A stretch of 64,000 nt of DNA from an archaeon (GTDB taxonomy: Archaea > Thermoproteota > Nitrososphaeria > Nitrososphaerales > UBA183). The notes under the pieces were generated by a model. That model had not been told where the DNA came from, searched no databases, and was given only the letters and a program-made list of their open reading frames with translations. Both the position numbers and the translations under genes were made by a program. Shown in pieces: positions 32,980 to 41,140 of this stretch (position 1 is the first letter of the stretch; each line of letters opens with the position of its first letter). Where the stretch lies: NCBI GenBank assembly GCA_021828185.1, contig JAKASI010000002.1, positions 186,001 through 250,000 on the forward strand, given 5' to 3'.

Positions 32980-33000
32980 CCCATAATTGATAAATATGGG
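32980..33000 (+). promoter_or_regulatory. Operator-promoter of the second AbrB/PIN pair
   Basis: CCCATA (32980-32985) and TATGGG (32995-33000) are a perfect inverted repeat around and into the TATA box GATAAATA (32989-32996). The box is about 28 bases before the ATG at 33021. The design is the same as upstream of the HicB gene and the first AbrB gene. Confidence 0.6.
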
Positions 33001-33020
33001 CAAGTCACTGAATCACGGGA

Positions 33021-33254
33021 ATGTCGATAGTCGAGATAGACGAAAGGGGAAGGGTCACGATCCCGAAGGAGATGAGGGTCGAGGCCGAGAGGGCCCTCGT
33101 CATCCCGATGGGGGAGACCTACATGGTGGTGCCGATACCGGTCGCGCCGGCCAAGTTGGACCTGAAGGTCAGCGGGAAGTCCGCCAAGGAGGTCGCGGAG
33201 AGGCGCCTCTCTTCCGAGGTCAGAAAGCGCTCCCAGAGACGGCAGAACAGATGA
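33021..33254 (+). CDS. AbrB/SpoVT-type antitoxin
   Basis: The 77-residue protein begins SIVEIDERGRVTIPKEMRVEAE, the AbrB DNA-binding hairpin, then a strand-rich part and a basic tail (RRLSSEVRKRSQRR). It should repress its own promoter through the dyad at 32980-33000 and bind the PIN toxin. Its TGA overlaps the toxin's ATG (ATGA). Confidence 0.88.
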   Translation: MSIVEIDERGRVTIPKEMRVEAERALVIPMGETYMVVPIPVAPAKLDLKVSGKSAKEVAERRLSSEVRKRSQRRQNR

Positions 33255-33670
33255 TCATCGAGTCTGACCTCTTCGTCGCCCACTCCAAAGAAGCCGACTG
33301 GCTCAAGCCCTTCGCCGACCCGCTTTTCGCGAAGTTGAATCAGGGCGCCCTGTCCGCCTCAACATCGGCTGCTGTCCTCATCGAACTCTACTATGTTCTA
33401 GAAGACTTCGGCCTCGACAGGTCGGCGATACTGGGCAAGCAGGCCGAGATTGCAGCCATGAGGGGGTTGACGATCCTTCCCCTGACTTCGGAGGTCCTGC
33501 TCGCCGCGCAGTCCATCATGAAGACGTTCCGGCTCCCCGGCCTGTTCGACGGCCTCTACGCCGCAGCGACCCTGAACCAAGACAAGGACAAGACCATCCT
33601 GTCCACCGATGACGTCTACGAAAGGGTCCCCGGCATTAAGAGGATAGACCCGAGGGAGTTCAAGCCGTAA
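33251..33670 (+). CDS. VapC-like PIN-domain toxin
   Basis: The 139-residue protein has IIESDLFVAHSKEADWL (D6), AAVLIELYYVLEDFG, GLFDGLYAAATLNQ and ILSTDDVYERVPGI, the four acidic positions of VapC RNases. I start it at the ATG that overlaps the antitoxin's stop; a much longer in-frame reading upstream overlaps the antitoxin and is shadow. The pair sits in the gap between the two blocks of the tubulin-like cluster. Confidence 0.88.
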   Translation: MIIESDLFVAHSKEADWLKPFADPLFAKLNQGALSASTSAAVLIELYYVLEDFGLDRSAILGKQAEIAAMRGLTILPLTSEVLLAAQSIMKTFRLPGLFDGLYAAATLNQDKDKTILSTDDVYERVPGIKRIDPREFKP

Positions 33671-34022
33671 AACCATTCGACCATACCGTGGTGTCACTTC
33701 GCGGCAGTGATGCATGACCTCGGAGAGTGGAGGCCTGATGCGGACGGAAAACCCCGAACGCTCTGGCTGCGGGATGAGGGCGACTTGCCCTGCATCTTCC
33801 TCTGTGATGCGGCCATTGGATGAAGGCCCTCACCCGAACCAAGAGCCGCAGGGGAAGGTGCTCGCCATCGTCCGAGGCTCGCTGCCATGGATGACAGTGC
33901 TCCGTCCATTGCCGATTGGCTTCGGCTCCACCCCAGACCTCCAGTCTTTTCCATGGACGTTTCATCGGTCGGCAGCTGTCCCCGCGAGACGGGCAACTCA
34001 AGATGGACTGCAACTCCATAAT
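33671..34022. other. Interval before the rightward tubulin-like cluster
   Basis: About 350 bases with no frame that looks coding on either strand and no repeat I can see. Only the last bases before 34058 carry a recognisable promoter. Confidence 0.4.
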
Positions 34023-34024
34023 GC

Positions 34025-34032
34025 TAAATATA
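34025..34032 (+). promoter_or_regulatory. TATA box of the rightward cluster
   Basis: TAAATATA, centred 29-30 bases before the TTG at 34058. It implies a very short leader and gives the coiled-coil gene its own promoter. Confidence 0.6.
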
Positions 34033-34057
34033 CTAAGACCCCCCTAACGACAAAACA

Positions 34058-35164
34058 TTGAGCCAGAATCGGCCGAAGAAGTCGAAGAACAGGCGCGCCC
34101 ACCCTGTGAACCACAAGGCCCACCCGAAGAGCCCCGCAAGGAAGCAGGCGCCGAAGAAGAGCGCGAGAAGGAGCCCGACCAGGGTCGAGCGGCTCCTCCA
34201 GCCCAAGTTCTACTCCATCAAGGGCAAGCTCTCCGAACTCGACGGCGGATACGCCTCGTTGGGCGCCAGAGTCTCGGGACTGGACGACCGGGTCACCAGC
34301 ACGGCCGATGCCCTCGGTGCAGCCATTTCGAAGTTCCAGGGCGAGCTCGCCGACAAGATAAGCGGCCTGGACCAGAAGATCGACGCTCTCGCCTCCGAGT
34401 CGAAGACCAGAGCCGACGGCATAGAGCAGAGGCTCGCTTCCGAGGAGCAGTCGGCCTCGAAGGGGGCCTCGGACCTCGGGCAGAGGGTCTCCGACCTAGA
34501 GCAGTCCGTCCCGCCCCAGCTCAAAGACCTCCAGCAGGCGGTCTCGTCCATGGAGGACTCGCTTCCATCTCATGTGTCCGATGTGGACAAGAGGCTCACC
34601 TCTCTCGAAGGGGCCTACCCGAACGAGCTATCGTCCATCCGGCAGAAGATCTCTTCGGTCGAAGGCGGCCTTTCCACTCAGCTCTCCGCACTGCAGCAGA
34701 AGCTTTCCGCGTCGGACGCGAAGTGGGGGGCGGAATTCGGGCGCCTGGAAAAGAGGGTGAACTCGCTCTTCGACAGCTCCGGCATGGCCAGCCAGAAGCT
34801 GACGAGCCTGGAGGGTTCTCTCGGCGCACTGAAGGCGCGCGTCGACTCCGCGACCTCAGAACTTACTTCCTCTGTGACCAAGGCCACGGAGAAGCTGAAC
34901 GCCCTGGAGGGGAGGATCAAGACGGAGGTGGACGGGATCTCGCGTGACCTCCGCTCGGTCGAGCAGACCATGAAGGCAGACCTGGGGAACGACTCGCAGA
35001 GGGTCGCCTCCCTCGGGGACAAGGTCGAGACCATCGACGCCAGCGTCAAGGACAGGATGGGGAAGGTGGAGACCCAGGTCGCCGAGGTCAGAGAGGAGCT
35101 GAAGGACGCCCTCAGGTCTGTGCTTAGGTCCAGCGTCGCAGAGCCCAGGGTAACATCGCCCTGA
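34058..35164 (+). CDS. Long coiled-coil protein with basic N-terminus
   Basis: The 368-residue protein starts at TTG. The first 45 residues are strongly basic (KKSKNRR, KQAPKKSARRSPTR). After VERLLQPKFYSIKGKLSEL the rest is an almost unbroken heptad pattern with few charged clusters, many S, L, K and E, and repeating units such as VSDLEQSV, LTSLEGAY, ISSVEGGL and LTSLEGSL. No signal peptide or membrane helix. It may be a filament-like or spacer protein; the basic tail could bind nucleic acid or acidic lipid. It ends 118 bases before the next gene, which has its own promoter. Confidence 0.8.
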   Translation: MSQNRPKKSKNRRAHPVNHKAHPKSPARKQAPKKSARRSPTRVERLLQPKFYSIKGKLSELDGGYASLGARVSGLDDRVTSTADALGAAISKFQGELADKISGLDQKIDALASESKTRADGIEQRLASEEQSASKGASDLGQRVSDLEQSVPPQLKDLQQAVSSMEDSLPSHVSDVDKRLTSLEGAYPNELSSIRQKISSVEGGLSTQLSALQQKLSASDAKWGAEFGRLEKRVNSLFDSSGMASQKLTSLEGSLGALKARVDSATSELTSSVTKATEKLNALEGRIKTEVDGISRDLRSVEQTMKADLGNDSQRVASLGDKVETIDASVKDRMGKVETQVAEVREELKDALRSVLRSSVAEPRVTSP

Positions 35165-35250
35165 TCCCTGTCGCAGGTCCCGGCGCATGACCAATGTCCG
35201 AGGATAGATAGGGAATACTTATCATGTGCACAGATTTTTACCTCTCTCAC

Positions 35251-35260
35251 CTTTTAAAAG
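35251..35260 (+). promoter_or_regulatory. TATA box that fixes the start of the secreted-domain protein
   Basis: CTTTTAAAAG, centred 27-28 bases before GTG 35283. Leaderless transcription from here makes GTG 35283 the start rather than the upstream GTG at 35226. Confidence 0.6.
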
Positions 35261-35282
35261 AGAAGTTCAGAGGCGTGCAACA

Positions 35283-36233
35283 GTGAGAGTGGATATGAGG
35301 GCCGGCTCAGCAGTGATTATTGCCCTGCTCCTGACAGTGTCATTTGTAGGCGCCGGGGCCGCCTCCGCCCAGACGAGCAACTGGGTGAGCGTCGTCTCGG
35401 TCAGGGACCTGACAGGTGGCCAGACGCTGACTCCTCTGGCTCCGCTCGTGGCCGGCCATACCTACAACACGACGATTAGAATCGATGTCCCGGTGGGCAC
35501 CACCGGAGCGACCTTCAGGGTCGCGCTAAACTCCAAGGTTGACGCGAACGGCTCCCAGTTCTGGTACCTGGAGACCCCAAGCTATGCGGGGTACAACCGT
35601 TCGACCTTCACCAGCTCCCTGAGGACTGTCCAGTTCAACTGGATCCAGGGGACCCTGGAGCTTTCGGCCATCTACAGGATCCCGCTCAACCTCACCACGG
35701 TCGCGACCAACGGCCTGACCCTGCACCTCACCCAGGGAGACTTCGGCCTCATCTTGGTGACCGTCAGCGGAGGGGGCGCAGGCGGGGTGACAGCGGTCGT
35801 CGAGGACCAGTCCATCCAGACGTACCTGAACGAGTACCATACCGCCTCCGGCCTGATCTCTTCGGGGCAGGTGAGCTCGTCCTACACATCCCTGCTGAAC
35901 GGGGTCCTGAATCTGTCGCAGACCCTGTACAAGGCGGGGCTGACAGACCAGGCGACGGCCCTTCTCGGGGACGTCTCGCCGAGCGTCCTCCCGGTGCCCC
36001 CCAGCTCGTCCAACTACTTCTACCTCGTTGTGGCTGTCATACTGGTCGCAGTGGTGGCGGCCCTGTTCGCCGTCGGGTACATCAGAGGGAGGGGCAAGTC
36101 AGGCTATGCCTCCGCGGTGATCAACGAGACGAACCGGGAGCTGGCCTCGTTCGAAGTCGTCGCCAGCAGGTACGACAGGAACCTGGCCGACCAGCTGAAG
36201 AAGCTGAGGGACAAGCTTACGGAGGCGTCCTAG
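35283..36233 (+). CDS. Signal-peptide protein with extracellular beta domain and C-terminal membrane anchor
   Basis: The 316-residue protein has a clear signal peptide (MRAGSAVIIALLLTVSF, cut likely after ASA). A beta-rich outer domain follows (residues about 30-240, with many S/T/N-x-S/T sites), then a membrane helix LVVAVILVAVVAALFAVGYI and a cytoplasmic tail of about 50 residues rich in charges (NRELASFEVVASRYDRNLA). It is a type I layout: outside sensor or adhesion domain, inside tail. Its stop is followed at once by the TTG of the tubulin-like gene, so the two proteins are probably made together and may meet through the tail. Confidence 0.75.
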   Translation: MRVDMRAGSAVIIALLLTVSFVGAGAASAQTSNWVSVVSVRDLTGGQTLTPLAPLVAGHTYNTTIRIDVPVGTTGATFRVALNSKVDANGSQFWYLETPSYAGYNRSTFTSSLRTVQFNWIQGTLELSAIYRIPLNLTTVATNGLTLHLTQGDFGLILVTVSGGGAGGVTAVVEDQSIQTYLNEYHTASGLISSGQVSSSYTSLLNGVLNLSQTLYKAGLTDQATALLGDVSPSVLPVPPSSSNYFYLVVAVILVAVVAALFAVGYIRGRGKSGYASAVINETNRELASFEVVASRYDRNLADQLKKLRDKLTEAS

Positions 36234-38873
36234 TTGAGCAGCAGGACCTATTCGAGCGTCCACCTCATCGGGCTCGGGGGGACGGGGACCAACATCATCC
36301 AGTCCCTGGTGGAGAGCGACAGGCTCTCGAGGCTCCTCCCATCGGAGGACTTCCACCTCGCGTGCCTTGCCCTTGACGTGGCCGACGGCGACCTGGCCTC
36401 CCTGGACTCGGCGGTGAAGAAGAGGACGACCCAGCTCCAGAAGAGCGGGGTGTCGGTCGACAGGCTCTGGGTCAAGGGGCTCAACGTGAAGTTCAACTCC
36501 CCTGACGCCCTCTTCGAGTTCATGGAGCGCTACAACACCTACCTCATGAAGGAGGGGGTCGTTGTCAACAGCTACAAGCCCTGGATAAGCTCGTCCATGT
36601 CCATCCCCCCGCTCGCCGGAGGGGTCGGGAGGATGCGCGCCCTCAGCAAGGCGGTCTACGACCTGAACTACTACCACTACATGGAGCTGAACAACGTCCT
36701 GTCGGTCTTCAAGGACAGGGTGCTGTCATCCAAGTTCCAGCCCATAGTCGTCCTGGTCTTCGGGCTCGGAGGGGGGACCGGGAGCGGCATGGTCTTCGAC
36801 TTCGCGCGGCACCTCAGGAAGAAGCTCGGCACCTCGGTCCCGATCGTGGGGGTGGCGGTCCTCCCGTCCACAGCTGACGACCTCCTCGCCCGCGGCCCTG
36901 CGCCGTACACGTCCCTGATGGAGGCGGAGCTCATGTTCAACAGAGGGCTCAACGAGTCGGTCGTCGAGAAGTTCGGGGAGGCGTACAGGAACCCGTTCAC
37001 GTCCCTCTTCTTCCTCGCCCTGGACCCGGTCTACAACAACAAGAACAGCCTGCTGTCGGCGAGGCAGGAGCTGGACGAGGCGCTCATAGACGTCCTCTAC
37101 ACCTTCATGAACTTCGACCTGGCCGACCTGCTGAGCAGGGTCGGAACCAACAACGACTTCGGCCCCAACTGGGTCCACGCCATGGCCTACCTGAGGATAA
37201 GATATCCCGTCCACGACTACGTCTCCTACCTCCACAAGTACCTGCTGCACACGGAGAACGTGGGGAACTTCATGGCCTCCAAGCGGGAGGCGGTGACGAG
37301 GATCAACGGGTTCCTGGCCAACAGGATGGAGCACCTGAAGGTGCTCTTCAGGGACAGCCTCACCCGCATGAACATCTACAGGCCGGACACCTTCGAGACA
37401 GAGGTGGAGGACGTCGTCAACAGGGCCGGCAAGTACGAGGTTGAGCTGAGGAAGCAGATCAAGGGGCTCTCCGACTTCGCGCTCTACTACAACGGGAAGT
37501 GGGAGCGGGTCCTCAAGGCCATGGACTTCGACGAGGACACCGTGGAGAACGGGATCGTCCAGCTCCTGATGCAGTGGGAGGTGCAGATCAACCAGCTCCC
37601 GAAGACCTACGAGGAGTTCCAGAGGGGGCTCCCCAGCGCCGTCGCCGAGCTCGAGGAGAGCATGACCGCTGCCAAGCTCCTCACGGCCACCCAGGTCCGC
37701 CAGGTGCGCGCCTACCTCAACTTCGTCCAGCTCGTGAACGACGCCCTCGAGACCCTGAAGCTCTACATCCGGGCCAAGGCCCTGGCAGACAACGTGGCCA
37801 TCAGGTACGCCAAGGACGCCAGCGTGGAAGGGAAGAGGGCCGCGGCCCTGGGGGAGGCGGAGATAGTCCCCCTCTTCAAGGCGGCTGGGTACGTGATGAG
37901 CAAGCCGGAGATCGAGGCCAAGGCCTCGGACCAGTACATCCCCGGCATACGGGTGATCAAGAAGAGCGTCGAGGACCGCTTCAAGGACTCGTCCTCCGAG
38001 GCGGAGTCCTTCGAGAGGCTCCTGGCCCAGAAGGAGACCGAGGTCTCCAGGCTGAAGAAGGAGATGGACAAGGTGAAGGTGGACTTCTCAGGGAAGAAGA
38101 AGCTCATGATGAAGAACTACGAGTCCCTCGAGACCGAGGCGACCGCCATCCGCACCAGGCTCGACCAGCTGAGGGAGGCTAACAAGACCTTCTCCAAGGA
38201 GCTGGAGATGGTGAAGGAGCTGGAGAAGGGGCTCGAGCTCACGTCCCAGTACAGGAAGATACTGAACACCGTCGCCGCCCAGACGACGGACCTGAACGAG
38301 GCCATGAGCAGGATGACCACCACCGGGAGCTACTACGAGCGGGTGGTGGAGCTCAGCCAGAGCGAGCAGACCAAGATACTGGGGAAGATACTCACCGAGC
38401 AGGAGGAGAGCCTGAAGGGGGAGGAGATTCTCAAGGAGATCCTCGACAGGGACCGGTTCAAGAGCCTGGTGAAGAGCTACCTGCGGGTCTTCGGGCTCCC
38501 TAACTACTGCGGCCTGGCCGACACCTACAGGACCGACATGATCTGGACCACAGTGGGGATACCTCCGGGGCTCTGGGACCAGGACCTCCAGGGGACCCTG
38601 TCCAGCGTCCTCAACTCCTACTCGAGCGTCGAGGCGAGCAAGAGCATCTCCATCCGCCAGACCCCGCAGCTCGACCCCTGGACCATAACCTTCCTCGTGG
38701 TCCTGGCGAAGGCGAACGTCGACCAGATCGAGAGCTTCTCGTCCATGAAGAACGACGCGGACGCGGTCAGGAAGTCGGAGAAGTCGCTATTCAGGAGCCT
38801 CCTCCTCGAGCAGGGGTACAAAGTGATCGACGACCTCGTCGCCGCCGTCGAGGGCGGGAAGCAGTCGAAGTAG
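36234..38873 (+). CDS. Tubulin/FtsZ-superfamily GTPase with long coiled-coil extension
   Basis: The 879-residue protein begins VHLIGLGGTGTNIIQSL (residues 9-25), the first nucleotide-binding loop of tubulin-like proteins. It has the defining tubulin signature GGGTGSG at residues 179-185, preceded by VVLVFGL. VPIVGVAVLPS and a helical part with ARQELDEALIDVLYTF follow. After about residue 370 comes a long helical region with coiled coil (AQKETEVSRLKKEMDKVKVDF, near 600-700), then a compact C-terminal part. Ordinary FtsZ or CetZ is about 350-400 residues; the size and motifs point to the Tubulin_2/FtsZl-like group, which is reported beside membrane proteins. It should bind GTP and polymerise. 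It is cytoplasmic, starts at TTG directly after the previous stop, and is followed after 14 bases by a large membrane protein gene. Confidence 0.88.
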   Translation: MSSRTYSSVHLIGLGGTGTNIIQSLVESDRLSRLLPSEDFHLACLALDVADGDLASLDSAVKKRTTQLQKSGVSVDRLWVKGLNVKFNSPDALFEFMERYNTYLMKEGVVVNSYKPWISSSMSIPPLAGGVGRMRALSKAVYDLNYYHYMELNNVLSVFKDRVLSSKFQPIVVLVFGLGGGTGSGMVFDFARHLRKKLGTSVPIVGVAVLPSTADDLLARGPAPYTSLMEAELMFNRGLNESVVEKFGEAYRNPFTSLFFLALDPVYNNKNSLLSARQELDEALIDVLYTFMNFDLADLLSRVGTNNDFGPNWVHAMAYLRIRYPVHDYVSYLHKYLLHTENVGNFMASKREAVTRINGFLANRMEHLKVLFRDSLTRMNIYRPDTFETEVEDVVNRAGKYEVELRKQIKGLSDFALYYNGKWERVLKAMDFDEDTVENGIVQLLMQWEVQINQLPKTYEEFQRGLPSAVAELEESMTAAKLLTATQVRQVRAYLNFVQLVNDALETLKLYIRAKALADNVAIRYAKDASVEGKRAAALGEAEIVPLFKAAGYVMSKPEIEAKASDQYIPGIRVIKKSVEDRFKDSSSEAESFERLLAQKETEVSRLKKEMDKVKVDFSGKKKLMMKNYESLETEATAIRTRLDQLREANKTFSKELEMVKELEKGLELTSQYRKILNTVAAQTTDLNEAMSRMTTTGSYYERVVELSQSEQTKILGKILTEQEESLKGEEILKEILDRDRFKSLVKSYLRVFGLPNYCGLADTYRTDMIWTTVGIPPGLWDQDLQGTLSSVLNSYSSVEASKSISIRQTPQLDPWTITFLVVLAKANVDQIESFSSMKNDADAVRKSEKSLFRSLLLEQGYKVIDDLVAAVEGGKQSK

Positions 38874-38887
38874 AGGTCCAAGGCTCC

Positions 38888-41140
38888 TTGGCAGAGTCCC
38901 CCAGGGAGGTGCTCGCGAGGCGGATAGACAGGTACCTCAACCCCGTCCTCACCGCGGTCTGCTCCTTCTTCTTCCTCCTGCTCGTCCCCATGATGCCCGG
39001 CTCCCCGGTCCTCCCCCTCCTGGTGGCTGCGGCGCTCGGGCTCTACTCCGTCCGTTCCTCCAGGAGGGCGTCCTATGTCTTCTACCTCTTCGTCTTCGCT
39101 TCGATTGTGTGGCAGTTCCTGGGGTTCGGCCTGCAGTCCCTCCTCTCCACCCCCCTCGGCCTGCTGGCCTCGTTCCTGCTACTGGTCCCGCTGGCGATGA
39201 ACGCGGCGAACCCGAGGATGTCTCCGTCCTCCCTGGCGCTGACCTTCCTCGCAGTGGCCCTGATGCTCACCCCGGAGTACTTCCTTTCAATCCCGCTCAT
39301 AGCCGCTGCAGTCGCCCTCGACGGCCTCGGGAGCGTTGCCACAACAGTCGTGACCTTCATCCTGACCCTCGCCCCCTTCCTCCTCATAGAGAACGCCCTC
39401 TTCTACGGGACCCTCGCAGCCGGGGCCACGGCTCCCCCCATCGTCTTCGGGGAGCTCGCCCACCTGGCAGCGAACATGCGCCCTCCCCTCCAGGGGCTCA
39501 ACGTGTTCCTCACCGGGCTCCCCCAGGACTTCGTCTCCCCCCAGAGCGCCCAGGTGGTGTCCTTCCTGACCGGGGAGGCCTACCTCATGCTCGTCCCCGT
39601 AGCCGTATTCGCGGTGATCTTCGGGGCGTCGGCCTCCATGGCGGGGGTCCTCACGAAGGTTAAGGACAAGCTGACCGCCTTCGCAAGGCTGTCGAAGGTC
39701 CTCAGGACGGTCTGGCCCGTGGTAGTCACAGTCACCATGACCGCGGTCTTCTCGGTCCTGCTCGTCCTCCTCTCGTCCGGGAGCGTGGGCGGGTATCAGA
39801 TCGCGCTCGGGGTCGACCCCCTCATCGCGGTGGGGGCGATGGTCGCCGGGGCCCTGGTGATGGGGACGGCCCTCTCCGCGAGGGTGTACCTTGACGAAGG
39901 GCTCACGGCCGCGACCACCTCCAGGGAAAGGCTGTCTGCCGTCCTTGCAGAGTCCAAGAAGCTCCTGGAGGAGATCAGGAAGGTCTCGGAGAAGGTGGAC
40001 GCGGTCGCCCCCTCCGTGGGGCTGCGGGTGGAGGAGGGCCTCGTCGATCAGTACTCCTCGTACCTCTCCGACGTCGAGAGGCAGATGGACACGGCCGGGG
40101 CCGTGGCCATGAACACCTGGGAAGGCGAAATCCAGGTCCGGATCCTCCCCACCCTGAAGAGCCTCCCGGACCAGATCAGGGTCAAGGTGGTCAACGAAGT
40201 GAGCTCTGTAACCTCCCTGGCCGAGTCCCTCAACGGGACATTGGAGCACCTCGGGATAGCCACCCGGTTCCCCACCGCGGGAGACCAGGTGACCGCCATG
40301 GACACCGAGCAGGCCCTGGAGGCCTACGCCCAGTTCACAGGCAAGCTGAAGTCGACCGTCGCCGAGCTCTACGGGTTCTACCTCGAGGCCGCGAAGGCCC
40401 TCGACAAGCTCCTGGACAAGACGGTCTCGGAACCCCCGGTCAACCCGAGCGTCCTCCTCAGCACCAGCGACTACGTCACCGCCATGAGGCTCCTCGGTGA
40501 GGAGTACAGCATGAACCTGAACGCCCAGTTCTCCGAGGACTTGAAGCAGAAGCTCTCGGACGTGCGCGGGAGGCTGCGCCGGATGTCCGAGGCGCTCGGA
40601 GACGAGGGGAAGGGGGTCGAGGGGTACATGGACCTGGGGAGCCCGAACCCGCTGGAGTCCCCGCAGATCCTGAAGAAGGTGGAGGCCCTGATCGCCTACC
40701 TGCAGTCGGAGGCAGGGCGGGCCGTCGACGAATCGGTGAGGCTCGGCAGCATGATCGGGACTATGATGCCGGCAGCGACCACGGTCCTGAAGTTCGCGAC
40801 CCTGGCCGAGCTGGAGAGCCTGAGAGAGCTCAGGCATGAGTCGAAGGCGCTGGGACCGAGCCTGGAGGGGCTGTCGCAGTTCGTGGGGAAGGCCACCAAG
40901 GTCCTCGTGATCCACAGCGAGTCCCGCAAGAAGGACGAAGAAAACATGATCATAGTTGCCCAGTACCCGCTGGCGCGCAGGCTCATCCACGGCCTCGCCT
41001 CCAGGAGGCAGGTCATCTCCCTCCGGGAGCTCCCGTTCCAGCCGGACGCCACGCACTTCTACGCGAAGATCTACGCAGCCCAAGAGCCCGCGGCGAGGTA
41101 TGACGAGCAGGGCGAGGCCCTCCTGATCGCCCATGCCTAG
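38888..41140 (+). CDS. Large polytopic membrane protein with long cytoplasmic helical domain, copy B
   Basis: The 750-residue protein starts at TTG with a short charged tail, then about ten membrane helices (residues 18-340) and over 400 residues of helices with heptad character (SRERLSAVLAESKKLLEEIRKVSEKVDAV). It closes with ENMIIVAQYPLARRLIHGLASRRQVISLRELPFQPDA. It is a full-length paralogue of the protein encoded at 30386-32707. The gene overlaps the next by eight bases. The inside domain is well placed to meet the tubulin-like protein; no transport or enzyme motif is seen. Confidence 0.8.
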   Translation: MAESPREVLARRIDRYLNPVLTAVCSFFFLLLVPMMPGSPVLPLLVAAALGLYSVRSSRRASYVFYLFVFASIVWQFLGFGLQSLLSTPLGLLASFLLLVPLAMNAANPRMSPSSLALTFLAVALMLTPEYFLSIPLIAAAVALDGLGSVATTVVTFILTLAPFLLIENALFYGTLAAGATAPPIVFGELAHLAANMRPPLQGLNVFLTGLPQDFVSPQSAQVVSFLTGEAYLMLVPVAVFAVIFGASASMAGVLTKVKDKLTAFARLSKVLRTVWPVVVTVTMTAVFSVLLVLLSSGSVGGYQIALGVDPLIAVGAMVAGALVMGTALSARVYLDEGLTAATTSRERLSAVLAESKKLLEEIRKVSEKVDAVAPSVGLRVEEGLVDQYSSYLSDVERQMDTAGAVAMNTWEGEIQVRILPTLKSLPDQIRVKVVNEVSSVTSLAESLNGTLEHLGIATRFPTAGDQVTAMDTEQALEAYAQFTGKLKSTVAELYGFYLEAAKALDKLLDKTVSEPPVNPSVLLSTSDYVTAMRLLGEEYSMNLNAQFSEDLKQKLSDVRGRLRRMSEALGDEGKGVEGYMDLGSPNPLESPQILKKVEALIAYLQSEAGRAVDESVRLGSMIGTMMPAATTVLKFATLAELESLRELRHESKALGPSLEGLSQFVGKATKVLVIHSESRKKDEENMIIVAQYPLARRLIHGLASRRQVISLRELPFQPDATHFYAKIYAAQEPAARYDEQGEALLIAHA

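Noticed and set aside
39287..41134. Open frame of 615 residues opposite the copy-B membrane protein
   Set aside because: Same shadow composition; the + strand protein has a full-length paralogue and operon overlaps.
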